A stretch of 32,820 bases of DNA from Alistipes sp. (lineage in GTDB: Bacteria; Bacteroidota; Bacteroidia; Bacteroidales; Rikenellaceae), in the NCBI GenBank assembly GCA_029059935.1, contig JAIDUZ010000024.1, positions 23,548 to 56,367 of the forward strand, written 5' to 3'. The notes below the pieces were generated by a model that was given only the letters and a program-made list of their open reading frames with translations, made no database searches and had not been told where the DNA came from. Below are positions 24,389 through 32,298 of this stretch, in pieces (within the stretch, counting starts at the first letter, position 1; every line of letters begins with the position of its first letter). The position numbers and the translations under genes were made by a program.

Positions 24389-24970
24389 TTATTTTTCCAA
24401 AGAATGCAAACGTTCGGCCAGGCGGCGTACGGCACGGCCGCGGTGCGAGACGGCGTTTTTCTCCTCGGCCGGCATCTCGGCGAAGGTCTTGTCGCTGCCG
24501 TCGGGCACGAAGAGCGGGTCGTAGCCGAAGCCCTCGACGCCGCGTTCGGAGTCGACGATGCGGCCCTCGACGATGCCTTCGAACAGCTGTTCTTCACCGT
24601 TCAGAATCAGTGCGATGACCGTGCGGAAGCGGGCGCGGCGGTTGGTCTGCCCGGCCAGGTTTTTCAGCAGCAGCCGGTTGTTGGCCGCGAAGTCGTGGCC
24701 GTCGGTGGCATAGCGGGCCGAGCGGACGCCGGGGGCGCCCCCGAGCGCTTCGACTTCGAGCCCCGTGTCGTCGGCGAAGCAGTCGAGTCCGGTGCGTTCG
24801 TGCAGATAGCGGGCCTTTTGCAGGGCGTTGCCTTCGAGGGTCTCCTGCGTCTCGGGAATCTCTTCCGTGATGCCGCAGTCGCGCGGCGTCGCCAGGCGGA
24901 AACCGTCGCCCAGCACGGCCTGCACCTCGCTCAGCTTGTGGGCGTTGTTGGTGGCGAAAAGAATCTTCAT
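24389..24970 (-). CDS. rdgB: XTP/dITP pyrophosphatase (RdgB/HAM1)
   Basis: This 193-residue enzyme hydrolyses non-canonical purine nucleoside triphosphates (dITP, XTP) to keep them out of DNA and RNA. The family pattern is complete: FATNNAHKLSEV at the N-terminus, ETLEGNALQKARY, the metal-binding FADDTGLEVEALGGAPGVRSARY, and GFGYDPLFVPDG followed by KTFAEM and NAVSHRGRA. It begins 1 bp after the upstream lipoprotein gene and precedes folE by 17 bp, so both are likely transcribed from the promoter at 26394-26423. Confidence 0.96.
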   Translation of the reverse strand: MKILFATNNAHKLSEVQAVLGDGFRLATPRDCGITEEIPETQETLEGNALQKARYLHERTGLDCFADDTGLEVEALGGAPGVRSARYATDGHDFAANNRLLLKNLAGQTNRRARFRTVIALILNGEEQLFEGIVEGRIVDSERGVEGFGYDPLFVPDGSDKTFAEMPAEEKNAVSHRGRAVRRLAERLHSLEK

Positions 24971-24971
24971 C

Positions 24972-25724
24972 TTACCAGTACCAATAATATTCGTTGCTGT
25001 AGGGACCGCATGCGACCGCTATGCGGTTGCCGGGAAGATATTCGGCCGTGGCTTCCAGCTCGTCGCCGTCGGTCTCGGCCGTCAGCTTCAGCGCGCCCGC
25101 TTCGAATCGCTTCGGGCGGGTCGAAACGTATTTCAGCGGTTCGGTCGTTTCGCAGGCGACCTTTTCGAACCCGTAGGGCATGCTCTCTTCGATGCATACG
25201 CCCGAGCCTGTGAGCGACAGTTCGCACCAATAGCGGGTGGCGCCGTCTTCCTCCGTGCGGTCGGGATAGGCGGCCGTGAACGAAAACTGTCCGCCGTCGT
25301 CGGGCAGCCGGAGGTCGTAGGCGGCTTCGTCGCCGTTTCTGCGGCAGGTTATCGTTGCCTCCGCAGCGGTCGGCCGAAGGCTGGCGTATTGCCAGACGGC
25401 GCCGTCCGTCGAGAGCGGCTGCCCGTCGGTGCGGATGACCAGTTCGCCGTCGCGGTCGATGATGCGCCATTCGTTGCCCGAACCGACGATGCGCGAGGTG
25501 TAGAAATAGCGGTCGTGGAACGTCTCGCGCTCCTCGTCGGGAGCCGAATAGTAGAGGTTGAAAAGCATGACGCGCGATGCGGTGGCCGCTTCTTCCGTCA
25601 GGCAGCGGTTCGCCGTGAGCAGCATGCGGTAGCCGTCGGCCGTGGGATCGAAATATTCGGCTTCTTCGATTTTGCAGCCCGTCAGTGCGACGGCGGCCGC
25701 CAGCAGGGTCAGTATCCGTCTCAT
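24972..25724 (-). CDS. Lipoprotein of unknown function
   Basis: This 250-residue lipoprotein begins MRRILTLLAAAVALTGC (lipobox LTGC, Cys17). The mature chain is beta-rich with repeated Thr/Tyr-containing strands (EYFDPTADGYRMLLTA, SRIVGSGNEWRIIDRDG, AVACGPYSNEYYWYW at the end). I do not recognise the family. The ATG at 25724 overlaps the stop of the outer-membrane barrel gene (ATGA), so barrel and lipoprotein are translationally coupled and may act as a surface pair. The frame is open upstream to 26423, but that stretch is the shadow of the barrel gene. Confidence 0.82.
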   Translation of the reverse strand: MRRILTLLAAAVALTGCKIEEAEYFDPTADGYRMLLTANRCLTEEAATASRVMLFNLYYSAPDEERETFHDRYFYTSRIVGSGNEWRIIDRDGELVIRTDGQPLSTDGAVWQYASLRPTAAEATITCRRNGDEAAYDLRLPDDGGQFSFTAAYPDRTEEDGATRYWCELSLTGSGVCIEESMPYGFEKVACETTEPLKYVSTRPKRFEAGALKLTAETDGDELEATAEYLPGNRIAVACGPYSNEYYWYW

Positions 25725-26362
25725 TTTGCACGCTTGTTTTTGGGGTTGAACCGGTATCCCACGCCCATCATCAGCACGCCCTGCGCCCCGGCTCCGATTT
25801 CGGCGAATCCGAAGAGCGAGCGGCCCACGGCGATGCCTATGGGCGTGAGCTGGAAGGCGACCGCCGTCTTGTCGGGTTGGCCGCCTTCGAGGTCGAAGCG
25901 TCCGCATCCGAACGTGGCGCCGAGACCTACCGACGAGTACATGCGCACCCAGTGCGTGTTGAACCATGTGAAGCGGGCGACGGGCATGACGGTGATGAAG
26001 TGGGCGCGGTTGCGGCCGGCGTGCGACGAATCCCGGTTGCTGTACGACCGGCTGTATTCGCCATAGTAGCCGAGCGTCAGCCCCAGGTCGAACCACCTTT
26101 TGAACCGGTAGTCGTAGGCGAGCGACCAGGCTCCGCTCGTGTAGACCGGGCCGCGATGGGTGCGGCCGAACGAGAACGAACGGTCGGCGTCGCATCCGCG
26201 CTCGTTGAGATAGGGTATCAGCGGGTAGGCTCCGGCCGTGAGACGCAGTTCGTGCTGCGGCACGAAAGGTTCGCGCTGTCGGCCGGCAGCCGGTTCTTCC
26301 TGCGCGGACAGTGCGGCCGGCAAGGCCGACAGCAGCAGGAGCAACAGTGAAAGTTTCTTCAT
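25721..26362 (-). CDS. Outer-membrane beta-barrel protein
   Basis: This 213-residue protein has a signal peptide (MKKLSLLLLLLSALPAALSA, cleavage near SAQ) and alternating strands such as WSLAYDYRFKRWFDLGLTLG, VARFTWFNTHWVRMYSSVG and GVLMMGVGYRF, typical of an eight-stranded barrel in the outer membrane. The last strand is followed by a short basic tail (NPKNKRAK), unusual because barrels generally end at an aromatic residue. The function is unknown. The gene heads a leftward operon (lipoprotein, rdgB, folE). Its promoter carries a C9 tract in the spacer. Confidence 0.85.
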   Translation of the reverse strand: MKKLSLLLLLLSALPAALSAQEEPAAGRQREPFVPQHELRLTAGAYPLIPYLNERGCDADRSFSFGRTHRGPVYTSGAWSLAYDYRFKRWFDLGLTLGYYGEYSRSYSNRDSSHAGRNRAHFITVMPVARFTWFNTHWVRMYSSVGLGATFGCGRFDLEGGQPDKTAVAFQLTPIGIAVGRSLFGFAEIGAGAQGVLMMGVGYRFNPKNKRAK

Positions 26363-26393
26363 GGGCGTTCGGATTTCGATAGGATTCCGGCGA

Positions 26394-26423
26394 CAAATAT
26401 AACAGGTTTACCCCCCCCCGCAA
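26394..26423 (-). promoter_or_regulatory. Promoter of the barrel-lipoprotein-rdgB-folE operon, with a C9 tract in the spacer
   Basis: On the minus strand TTG (26423-26421) and TATATTTG (26401-26394) are 19 bp apart, a full consensus match. The spacer contains nine C residues on the plus strand (26411-26419). Gain or loss of one base would change the -33/-7 distance directly. The leader to the ATG at 26362 is about 25 nt. Confidence 0.75.
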
Positions 26424-26498
26424 GAAATCGGCGTTTTTTCTGCGTTTTTTTCGCGGAACCGGCTCCTGAGGAGGGCCGGAGAGGGCCGGGCGCCGGAA

Positions 26499-27344
26499 TC
26501 AGAGCACGGATTCGCGGTGTTCGAGGCGGTCGTCGAGGTCGATTTTGTCGATGATCATCTTCACGAGCGTGTCGATTTCGGAGCCGTCGGTGTAGTCGGC
26601 CGGGCATACATGGTTGACGCGGTTGTCCTGGATGAGCGACGCCATCTCCTTGTGGGCCCCTTTCTGTTCGGGGTTGTAGACGGCGATGGAGTGGCCGCCG
26701 TAGTTCTTGACCAGACGCATGCAGGGGATGTCGGTGGTGCCGTCGCCGACGTAGATCATGCGGCTGAACGGCACGGGACGCTCGTTCTCGGGGATGTAGC
26801 GGTTGACCAGCTTGGAGTCGGAGACCGATTCGACGCCCTTGTTGATTTTGAAGATGAACTGCGTCTTGTTGGTGTAGTTGACCGCCACGGCGGGCCAGTA
26901 GGCGATGCCGTCGACGTCGTAGAGGAACGAGCAGGCGTAGATCTTGCGGAATTCGCGGGCGATTTCGGTGCCCTCGATGATCTCTTTCAGCCCCGACGAA
27001 TTGATGTAGTGCAGGATGCGGATGCCGCGCTCGGCGCCGTAGCGGTTGATGCGCCCGAACCACTCCTCGACGCCCCGGAAGAAGGCGACCTTGCGGCCCG
27101 ATTCCTGGAACGCTTCGCGGCGCAGCGACATCCCTTTCGACCGGGCACCCTGAATCATGCGGGCCATGTAGGTGAGCACCATGTCGGCGTCCTGCTCCTC
27201 GGCCAGCGAGTTGGCTTCGGTCCAGAACTCCTTGTTGCTCTTGCCCACGGCGGGGATGAAGTCGTACTCCTGCATGTTGCCGGGGGCCAGCGTGCCGTCG
27301 AAATCGTAGATCAGCGCTATGGTGAAACGGAGGTCTTGGTTCAT
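26499..27344 (-). CDS. HAD-superfamily phosphatase
   Basis: This 281-residue hydrolase has HAD motif I YDFDGTLAP (Asp14 and Asp16), a helical cap with WTEANSLAEEQDADMVLTYM, motif II in LHYINSSGLKEII, and motif III/IV in MIYVGDGTTDIPCM. It resembles phosphoserine-phosphatase-like HAD enzymes with a large cap, a type often found alone in Bacteroidetes genomes. The substrate is unknown. A consensus promoter lies upstream at 27367-27397, interlocked with that of the divergent nitroreductase. Confidence 0.9.
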   Translation of the reverse strand: MNQDLRFTIALIYDFDGTLAPGNMQEYDFIPAVGKSNKEFWTEANSLAEEQDADMVLTYMARMIQGARSKGMSLRREAFQESGRKVAFFRGVEEWFGRINRYGAERGIRILHYINSSGLKEIIEGTEIAREFRKIYACSFLYDVDGIAYWPAVAVNYTNKTQFIFKINKGVESVSDSKLVNRYIPENERPVPFSRMIYVGDGTTDIPCMRLVKNYGGHSIAVYNPEQKGAHKEMASLIQDNRVNHVCPADYTDGSEIDTLVKMIIDKIDLDDRLEHRESVL

Positions 27345-27366
27345 GGCGGGATGATATTTTACCTCT

Positions 27367-27397
27367 CAAAAATACGGTTTTTTCATTATCTTTGCAA
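27367..27397. promoter_or_regulatory. Interlocked divergent promoters
   Basis: Leftward: TTG (27397-27395, minus) and TATTTTTG (27374-27367) are 20 bp apart and serve the HAD gene. Rightward: TATCTTTG at 27387-27394 is a perfect -7 box for the nitroreductase gene, about 30 bp before its ATG, but no TTG stands at the right distance upstream. The two sites overlap, so RNA polymerase bound at one should block the other. Confidence 0.7.
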
Positions 27398-27424
27398 AAA
27401 GCGCAGCAAAAACCTGATTCGCAT

Positions 27425-27955
27425 ATGGAATTCAAGCAGATTGTCGCCGAACGGCGTTCGGTGCGCAAGTTCACGGAGCGGGCGGTGCCCCGCGAAGTCG
27501 TCGGCCGCATCGTCGGGGCGGCTCTTTCGGCCCCTTCGTCGCGCAACAGCCGTTCGACGCGGTTTCTGATTGTCGACGACCCCGCCGTGACGGTCCGCAT
27601 GGCCGGCATGCGCGATTATGGCGCCGGGTTTCTGAAAGGAGCGCCGTGTGCCGTGGTCGTGCTGGGCGACACGACGAAAACCGACCTGTGGCGCGAGAAC
27701 GCCTCCATCGCCGCGACCGTCTTGCAGTTAGCGTGCGTTGACGAGGGGCTGGCTTCGTGCTGGGTGCACATCGACGGCCGGCCCCGGCTGAAAGATGCTC
27801 CCGACGGGGAGTCGGCGGCCGATTTCTTGCGCGGGTTCCTGCCCGTTCCCGAAGGTTGCGAACCTTTCTGCGCCATTGCGTTGGGTTACTCCGACTTCAC
27901 CCCTGCACCCCTGCCCGAGAGCGACGATGCGGTGCGTGTGACCTGGTTGAAGTGA
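27425..27955 (+). CDS. Nitroreductase-family flavoprotein
   Basis: This 176-residue protein is of the FMN-dependent nitroreductase fold. It opens with FKQIVAERRSVRKFTERAVP, the FMN-phosphate-binding RRSVRKF motif, followed by SAPSSRNSRSTRFLIV and later ENASIAATVLQLACVDEGLASCWVHI, and ends with the ALGYSDF strand. It should reduce a small-molecule substrate with NAD(P)H; the true substrate is unknown. The ATG at 27425 gives the canonical N-terminus; an earlier ATG adds 11 residues over the promoter. It ends at a repeat element. Confidence 0.9.
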   Translation: MEFKQIVAERRSVRKFTERAVPREVVGRIVGAALSAPSSRNSRSTRFLIVDDPAVTVRMAGMRDYGAGFLKGAPCAVVVLGDTTKTDLWRENASIAATVLQLACVDEGLASCWVHIDGRPRLKDAPDGESAADFLRGFLPVPEGCEPFCAIALGYSDFTPAPLPESDDAVRVTWLK

Positions 27956-28132
27956 AAGATCAAAAGTGAAAGGTCAAAGGTGAAAAGCGTCTCCGAATGC
28001 TTTTCACTTTCCGCATCCGACTGAAAAAGGTGAAAGAGGTTTCAAGTCTCTTTCACCTTTCTTCTTCTATCGCGCAGCAAGCTTCAATTCCGCTTACCTG
28101 CACCTTTCACCTTTCACTTTCTACTTTTCACC
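27956..28132. repeat. Intergenic repeat element with GGTGAAA arms (copy 3)
   Basis: Words AAAGTGAAAGG, AAAGGTGAAAAG (27965-27988) face CACCTTTCACCTTTCACTTT and CTTTTCACC words (28101-28132). Inside, AAAGGTGAAAGAG and CTCTTTCACCTTT (28026-28061) form a nested hairpin. The element fills the gap between the convergent nitroreductase and recJ genes and touches both stop codons. It is the most symmetrical of the three copies and may act as a bidirectional terminator. Confidence 0.78.
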
Positions 28133-29896
28133 TTATTTGACCACCGGCTTGATGTCCTTGACCCTCAGTTGGGTGGTGATGTTGCCCCGGTAGTGGTTCT
28201 CGACGATCTGGTAGCAGACGTCGATGGGTTTTCCGGCCTTGACCCACTCGTAGTGGGTGGGTTGCTGGAACGCGATGGACTGGATGCGCGTGTTGGGCTT
28301 CTGCCGCTGTATCAGGTCCATGCGCAGGTGTTCGCACTCCATGCCCACCAGCCGGGCGTCGCCGTGGCTGCTGACTCCGTAGGTGACGAAGACCGGCGCG
28401 GCGTTTCCGGGCCCGAAAGGCTGGAAGCGGTTGAGATGGTCGCGGAACTTGGGCGTGATGTCGGAGAAGAGCAGCTCGCTGTCGATGTCGACCTGCGGCA
28501 CGAGCATCTGCGGGTCAATGTGCTGCTCGACGAAGTCGTTGAAGCGGCGCGTGAACTCCTCGATGTTCTCGGGGCGCATGGTCAGACCCGCGGCGTACAT
28601 GTGCCCGCCGAAGTTTTCCAACAGGTCGGAGCACGACTCGACGGCCTGGTAGAGGTCGAAGCCCGGCACGGAACGCGCCGAACCGGTGACGAAGCCGTTG
28701 CTCATGGTCAGCACGACGGTGGGCCGGTAGTAACTTTCTATGAGCCGCGAAGCGACGATGCCGACGATGCCCTTCATCCACTTGGGATTGTAGATGACGG
28801 TGCTCTTGCGGCTCTTGAGTTCGGGGTTGCTCTCGATGTAGTTGTGGGCCTCCTGCGTGACGGAGCGGTCGATCGACTTGCGGTCCTGGTTGTAGGCGTC
28901 GATGACGTTGCCGAACTCCTCGGCCACGCTCTCGTTGCCCTCGATGAGCAGCTCGACGGCGGCATGTCCGCCCGACGGCGAGGCGTTCTCGTCGTTCTCG
29001 TCCATGCGCATGCGCCCGGCGGCGTTGATGCGGGGGCCGATTTTGAAGACGATGTCGTCAATGGTGATGTTGTGCTTGTCGAGCCCGCAAATCTTGATGA
29101 TGGACAACAGACCCTTGGACGGCTCGCGGTTGAGGCTCTTCAGACCGAAGTGGGCCAGAATGCGGTTCTCGCCCACCAGCGGCACGATGTCCGACGCGAT
29201 GCTCACGACCAGCAGATCGAGCAGGTCGAGAATCTGTTCGAACGCGATGCCGTTTTTCTGGGCATAGGCCTGCACGAGCTTGAAGCCCACGCCGCAGCCC
29301 GACAACTCGTCGAACGGATAGGAACAGTCGACCCGCTTGGGGTCCAGAACGGCTACGGCCCGGGGAATCTCCTCGGCCGGGAGGTGATGGTCGCAGATGA
29401 TGAAATCCACGCCTTTCTCTTTCGCATAGACGACCTTTTCCATGGCCTTGATACCGCAGTCGAGGGCGATGATGAGCCCCACGCCCTTGCGGGCCGCGAG
29501 GTCGATGCCCTTGACCGAGATGCCGTAACCTTCGGTGTAACGGTCGGGGATGTAGAAGGTCAGGTTTTTGTGCCCGATCCTGCGCAGAAACTTGTAGACC
29601 AGCGCGACGGCCGTGCAGCCGTCGACGTCGTAGTCGCCGTAAACCATGATTTTCTCATTGTTCGCGACGGCCCGCTCCACCCGCTCGACCGCCTTGTCCA
29701 TGTCCTTCATCAGGAACGGGTCGTGGAGGTCGGCGAGGCTGGGCTTAAAGAATTTCTCCGCCTTTTCTACGGTGTCTATGCCTCTCTGTACGAGCAGATT
29801 CGCCAGCACGGGCGAGAGCTTCAGCGCAGCCGCCAGCGCGGCCACCGCTTCGGCATCGCCTTGCGGTTTCACTACCCATCGTTTTTCTATGGGCAT
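28133..29896 (-). CDS. recJ: Single-stranded-DNA-specific exonuclease RecJ
   Basis: This 587-residue 5'-3' exonuclease acts in recombination and mismatch/base-excision repair. The DHH phosphoesterase core is complete: YGDYDVDG (88-93), ALDCG with Asp146, CDHHLP (169-171), and the downstream SIASDIVPL. The DHHA1 domain has KGIVGIVASRLIESYYRPTVVL and SCSDLLENFGGHMYAAGLT, and a C-terminal OB-fold completes the protein. Length is normal. A short 120-bp gap separates it from lipB; I saw no consensus -7 box for it. The repeat element lies directly at its stop codon. Confidence 0.96.
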   Translation of the reverse strand: MPIEKRWVVKPQGDAEAVAALAAALKLSPVLANLLVQRGIDTVEKAEKFFKPSLADLHDPFLMKDMDKAVERVERAVANNEKIMVYGDYDVDGCTAVALVYKFLRRIGHKNLTFYIPDRYTEGYGISVKGIDLAARKGVGLIIALDCGIKAMEKVVYAKEKGVDFIICDHHLPAEEIPRAVAVLDPKRVDCSYPFDELSGCGVGFKLVQAYAQKNGIAFEQILDLLDLLVVSIASDIVPLVGENRILAHFGLKSLNREPSKGLLSIIKICGLDKHNITIDDIVFKIGPRINAAGRMRMDENDENASPSGGHAAVELLIEGNESVAEEFGNVIDAYNQDRKSIDRSVTQEAHNYIESNPELKSRKSTVIYNPKWMKGIVGIVASRLIESYYRPTVVLTMSNGFVTGSARSVPGFDLYQAVESCSDLLENFGGHMYAAGLTMRPENIEEFTRRFNDFVEQHIDPQMLVPQVDIDSELLFSDITPKFRDHLNRFQPFGPGNAAPVFVTYGVSSHGDARLVGMECEHLRMDLIQRQKPNTRIQSIAFQQPTHYEWVKAGKPIDVCYQIVENHYRGNITTQLRVKDIKPVVK

Positions 29897-30019
29897 ACGA
29901 ACTATTATTTATATATTCTAACATTTTGCTTTCTCTTTTTACCGGCGGAAGCGGAAAGGCCGAATCTCGCAGCGGTCGCCCTTTGCGAAGCATCTTTCTT
30001 CGCGGGACCCGCTTGCCTT

Positions 30020-30865
30020 TCAGTTTTCGTATTCCACCTTTATGCCGAGCTGTTCCTCCAGTTCCCGGAGAACCAGCCGTTTCACTTCGTCCATCGCTGC
30101 GTCGCGCCCCGTCTCGCGGGCGATCGATGTCACGCCGCGGTCGCTGAATCCGCAGGGGTTGATGCGCGAGAACCACCCCAGGTCGGTCGTGACGTTCAGC
30201 GCGAAGCCGTGCATGGTAACATAACGCGAAGAGCGGACGCCTATTGCGCAAATTTTGCGGAGCGGGTCTCTTTTTTCCGCCTCTTCGTTTTTCGTTCCCT
30301 CTTTTTCCGTTCCCGGACTTTTGGGCGACAGCGTATCTCTCGTTGTCTGCGGGCTTTCCGGTCTCCCGGATTCCTTGTTCCCGGCGCCCGTTTCCATCGT
30401 CGCTTCTTCTCCGAGCCATACCCCCGAAGCTCCGGCGATGCGGCCCGCTGCGATGCCGTAGCGGGCAACGGTGCGGATGACGGTTTCTTCGAGCCGGTCG
30501 ATGTAATCCCGTAGGCCGATTCCCAGCCGTTCGAGGTCGAGGATGGGGTAGCAGACCAGCTGTCCCGGACCGTGGAACGTGATGTCGCCGCCGCGATCTA
30601 TGTGAAAGAACCGTGCTCCGAGCCGTTCCAGCGCCGGGCGGTCGACCAGCAGGTTTTCCGCATGGCCGCTCTTGCCCAGGGTGTAGACCGGCGGATGTTC
30701 CACCAGCAGGATGGTGCCTGCCGCTTCATCTTTGCTCCCGGACCCTGCCGGATTCGCATTCCGCAGCCCCGTTTTTGCGGCTACAAGGCTGTCGAAAAGC
30801 GACCGCTGCAACTCCCAGCAGGCTGCGTAGTCCATCTTTCCGAGGTCGCGGCACAGGACTTTCAT
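30020..30865 (-). CDS. lipB: Octanoyltransferase LipB with a low-complexity insertion
   Basis: This 281-residue enzyme moves octanoate from acyl carrier protein to lipoyl domains, the first step of lipoate synthesis. The signature RGGDITFHGPGQ (91-102) and catalytic pair Lys204 (KICAIGVR) and Cys238 (INPCGF) are intact. Residues 153-202, between ASGVWLG and KICAIG, are a charged, Gly/Ser/Glu/Lys-rich stretch absent from ordinary LipB proteins, which are shorter (about 210-240 residues). This probably loops out from the fold next to the active site. The ATG overlaps the lipA stop codon (ATGA). The identity is certain, the insertion unusual. Confidence 0.93.
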   Translation of the reverse strand: MKVLCRDLGKMDYAACWELQRSLFDSLVAAKTGLRNANPAGSGSKDEAAGTILLVEHPPVYTLGKSGHAENLLVDRPALERLGARFFHIDRGGDITFHGPGQLVCYPILDLERLGIGLRDYIDRLEETVIRTVARYGIAAGRIAGASGVWLGEEATMETGAGNKESGRPESPQTTRDTLSPKSPGTEKEGTKNEEAEKRDPLRKICAIGVRSSRYVTMHGFALNVTTDLGWFSRINPCGFSDRGVTSIARETGRDAAMDEVKRLVLRELEEQLGIKVEYEN

Positions 30866-31749
30866 TGCTGCGGGCCTTTCGTGCTGCGGAGCGCTTCTTC
30901 GGCCATGTAGGACGACCGCACTAAGGGTGCGCTCGCGCAGTAGTCGAAGCCCATCTCCAGAGCCCGGAGCCGGTACCGTTCGAATTGTTCGGGAGCGACA
31001 TATTCCGCAACGGGGTAGTGCTCCAGGGTAGGCCGAAGGTACTGGCCGAGTGTCACAATCCCGACGCCCGCTTCGCGCAGGTCGCCCAGGGTCTGCAATA
31101 CTTCGTCATCGCTCTCGCCCAGACCGACCATCAGGCCGCTTTTCGTGGCGGCGCCCCGGCTGCTCAGGTAACGCAGGGTTTCCAGGCTGGTGCGGTACCG
31201 CGCCCGGGAACGCACCTCGGGGGTCAGTCGTTCGACGGTTTCGATGTTGTGCCCGATGATGTCGGGCTTCGATGCGACGACCACGTCCAGCAGGTCGGGC
31301 CGTGCGTCGAAATCGGGAATAAGGAGCTCGATTGCGGTGTCGGGATTCCGTCGCCGGATTGCCTCCACGGTCGCGGCCCAATGGCGGGCGCCGCCGTCGG
31401 GCAGATCGTCGCGCGTGACGGAAGTTATGACAACATACCTCAGCTGCATCAGAGCGACGCTCTCGGCGACTCTCCGCGGTTCGTCGGCATCCGGAGCCAG
31501 GGGCCTGCCCGTCTGTGTGGCGCAGAAACGGCAGCCGCGGGTGCAGATGTCGCCCAGAATCATGAACGTAGCGGTCCGCCGGCTCCAGCATTCGGCCTGG
31601 TTGGGACAACGGCCGCTGCTGCAAATGGTGTGCAACTTGTGTTTTTCGACAATCCGCCGCACATCGGCATAGTCGGCCGTGCGGTGCAGCCGGATTTTCA
31701 GCCATCCGGGTTTTCCGAGTACGTCTACCTTGTCATGCAACTTCGGCAT
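30862..31749 (-). CDS. lipA: Lipoyl synthase
   Basis: This 295-residue radical-SAM enzyme inserts two sulfurs into octanoyl groups on lipoyl domains. Both iron-sulfur sites are visible: the auxiliary cluster cysteines in CSSGRCPNQAEC (43, 48, 54) and the radical-SAM CxxxCxxC in CTRGCRFC (69, 73, 76). The conserved C-terminal serine of the third auxiliary ligand set is in RSSYMAE. LipB, encoded directly downstream and overlapping, makes its substrate. A TATTTTTG box is found 27 bp before the start, so lipA leads the pair. Confidence 0.97.
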   Translation of the reverse strand: MPKLHDKVDVLGKPGWLKIRLHRTADYADVRRIVEKHKLHTICSSGRCPNQAECWSRRTATFMILGDICTRGCRFCATQTGRPLAPDADEPRRVAESVALMQLRYVVITSVTRDDLPDGGARHWAATVEAIRRRNPDTAIELLIPDFDARPDLLDVVVASKPDIIGHNIETVERLTPEVRSRARYRTSLETLRYLSSRGAATKSGLMVGLGESDDEVLQTLGDLREAGVGIVTLGQYLRPTLEHYPVAEYVAPEQFERYRLRALEMGFDYCASAPLVRSSYMAEEALRSTKGPQQ

Positions 31750-31775
31750 TCAAGTTCATTATTTTCCAATTGATG

Positions 31776-31783
31776 CAAAAATA
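31776..31783 (-). promoter_or_regulatory. -7 box for lipA-lipB
   Basis: TATTTTTG on the minus strand fits TAnnTTTG and lies 26 bp before the lipA ATG. No clear TTG at 19-20 bp further upstream is seen, so only the -7 box is supported. Confidence 0.55.
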
Positions 31784-31899
31784 GGTAAAATAATCGAGAT
31801 TTCTTCGTGTTTCCGTATATTTATATGTCAGATCGTCGCCTGCCGCCCTCCTGCACCCTTCGGAGACGGGATAATCGTCCGGCCCGCTCTTCGCCGGAC

Positions 31900-31933
31900 G
31901 TCATTGCGAGGAGCGTAGCGATGCGGCAATCTG
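31900..31933 (+). repeat. Palindromic intergenic repeat, GTCATTGCGAGG type
   Basis: GTCATTGCGAGG, then GCGTAGCGA and GGCAATCTG, form a short hairpin-prone unit (ATTGC with GCAAT). Relatives with the CTGAGG/GAAGAATCT version lie at 32079-32111 and 32702-32779. It is a REP-like dispersed unit in the gene-free right end of the window. Confidence 0.75.
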
Positions 31934-31989
31934 AATACACGTTGTAATAAGCAGAAGCAGGCAAGTATAGATAGTCAAATTTACCCCAT

Positions 31990-32111
31990 GCGGGCCGGAG
32001 CCCCCCCCGGCGGAGGCCCGCAAACATCCGACTGTCACCCCGCAGGTCTTGCAGGTTCCCGCCTGAAAGCCCCGCCTTGTCATTCTGAGGAGCAATGCGA
32101 CGAAGAATCTG
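31990..32111 (+). repeat. Composite repeat module (copy A)
   Basis: The module starts with a hairpin of GCGGGCC and GGCCCGC (31990-32021) around GGAG-C8-GGCGGA, continues through CCCCGCAGG, and ends with CTTGTCATTCTGAGG and GAAGAATCTG (32077-32111). The same parts in the same order recur at 32631-32729. Confidence 0.8.
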
Positions 32112-32298
32112 TAGCATGAATAGTGGTACTTCCCACCCGAATTCCATAGGTCTAAAGCATCCTTTTTTGATACTTCTTTTTCGTTTTCGGTTTTTCACTT
32201 CTATCTTCGCTTCTGCAACTTCACTTGGCCCGGAGTGACGGCGGCCACGGCTTCCGTCAGTGCGGTCGGTAGATTCAGCAATCCGCTAACAGCTTGTT

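Noticed and set aside
26440..26498. Terminator for the HAD gene in the GC-rich palindrome after its stop
   Set aside because: The T-runs are on the plus strand, which gives A, not U, in the leftward transcript, so the hairpin is not followed by a U-tract.
28169..30514. 781-codon plus-strand open frame antisense to recJ and lipB
   Set aside because: It is the mirror of real genes with complete catalytic motifs; long antisense frames are expected in GC-rich DNA with G/C at third positions, and the translation shows no domain or signal.
31821..32198. 125-codon minus-strand frame in the right-end gap
   Set aside because: It runs across several REP-like repeats and a C8 hairpin, so it is unlikely to encode a protein.
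32185..32222. Fourth GGTGAAA-armed element
   Set aside because: Only weak TTTTTCACTTC-like words are present and no facing arm is found.
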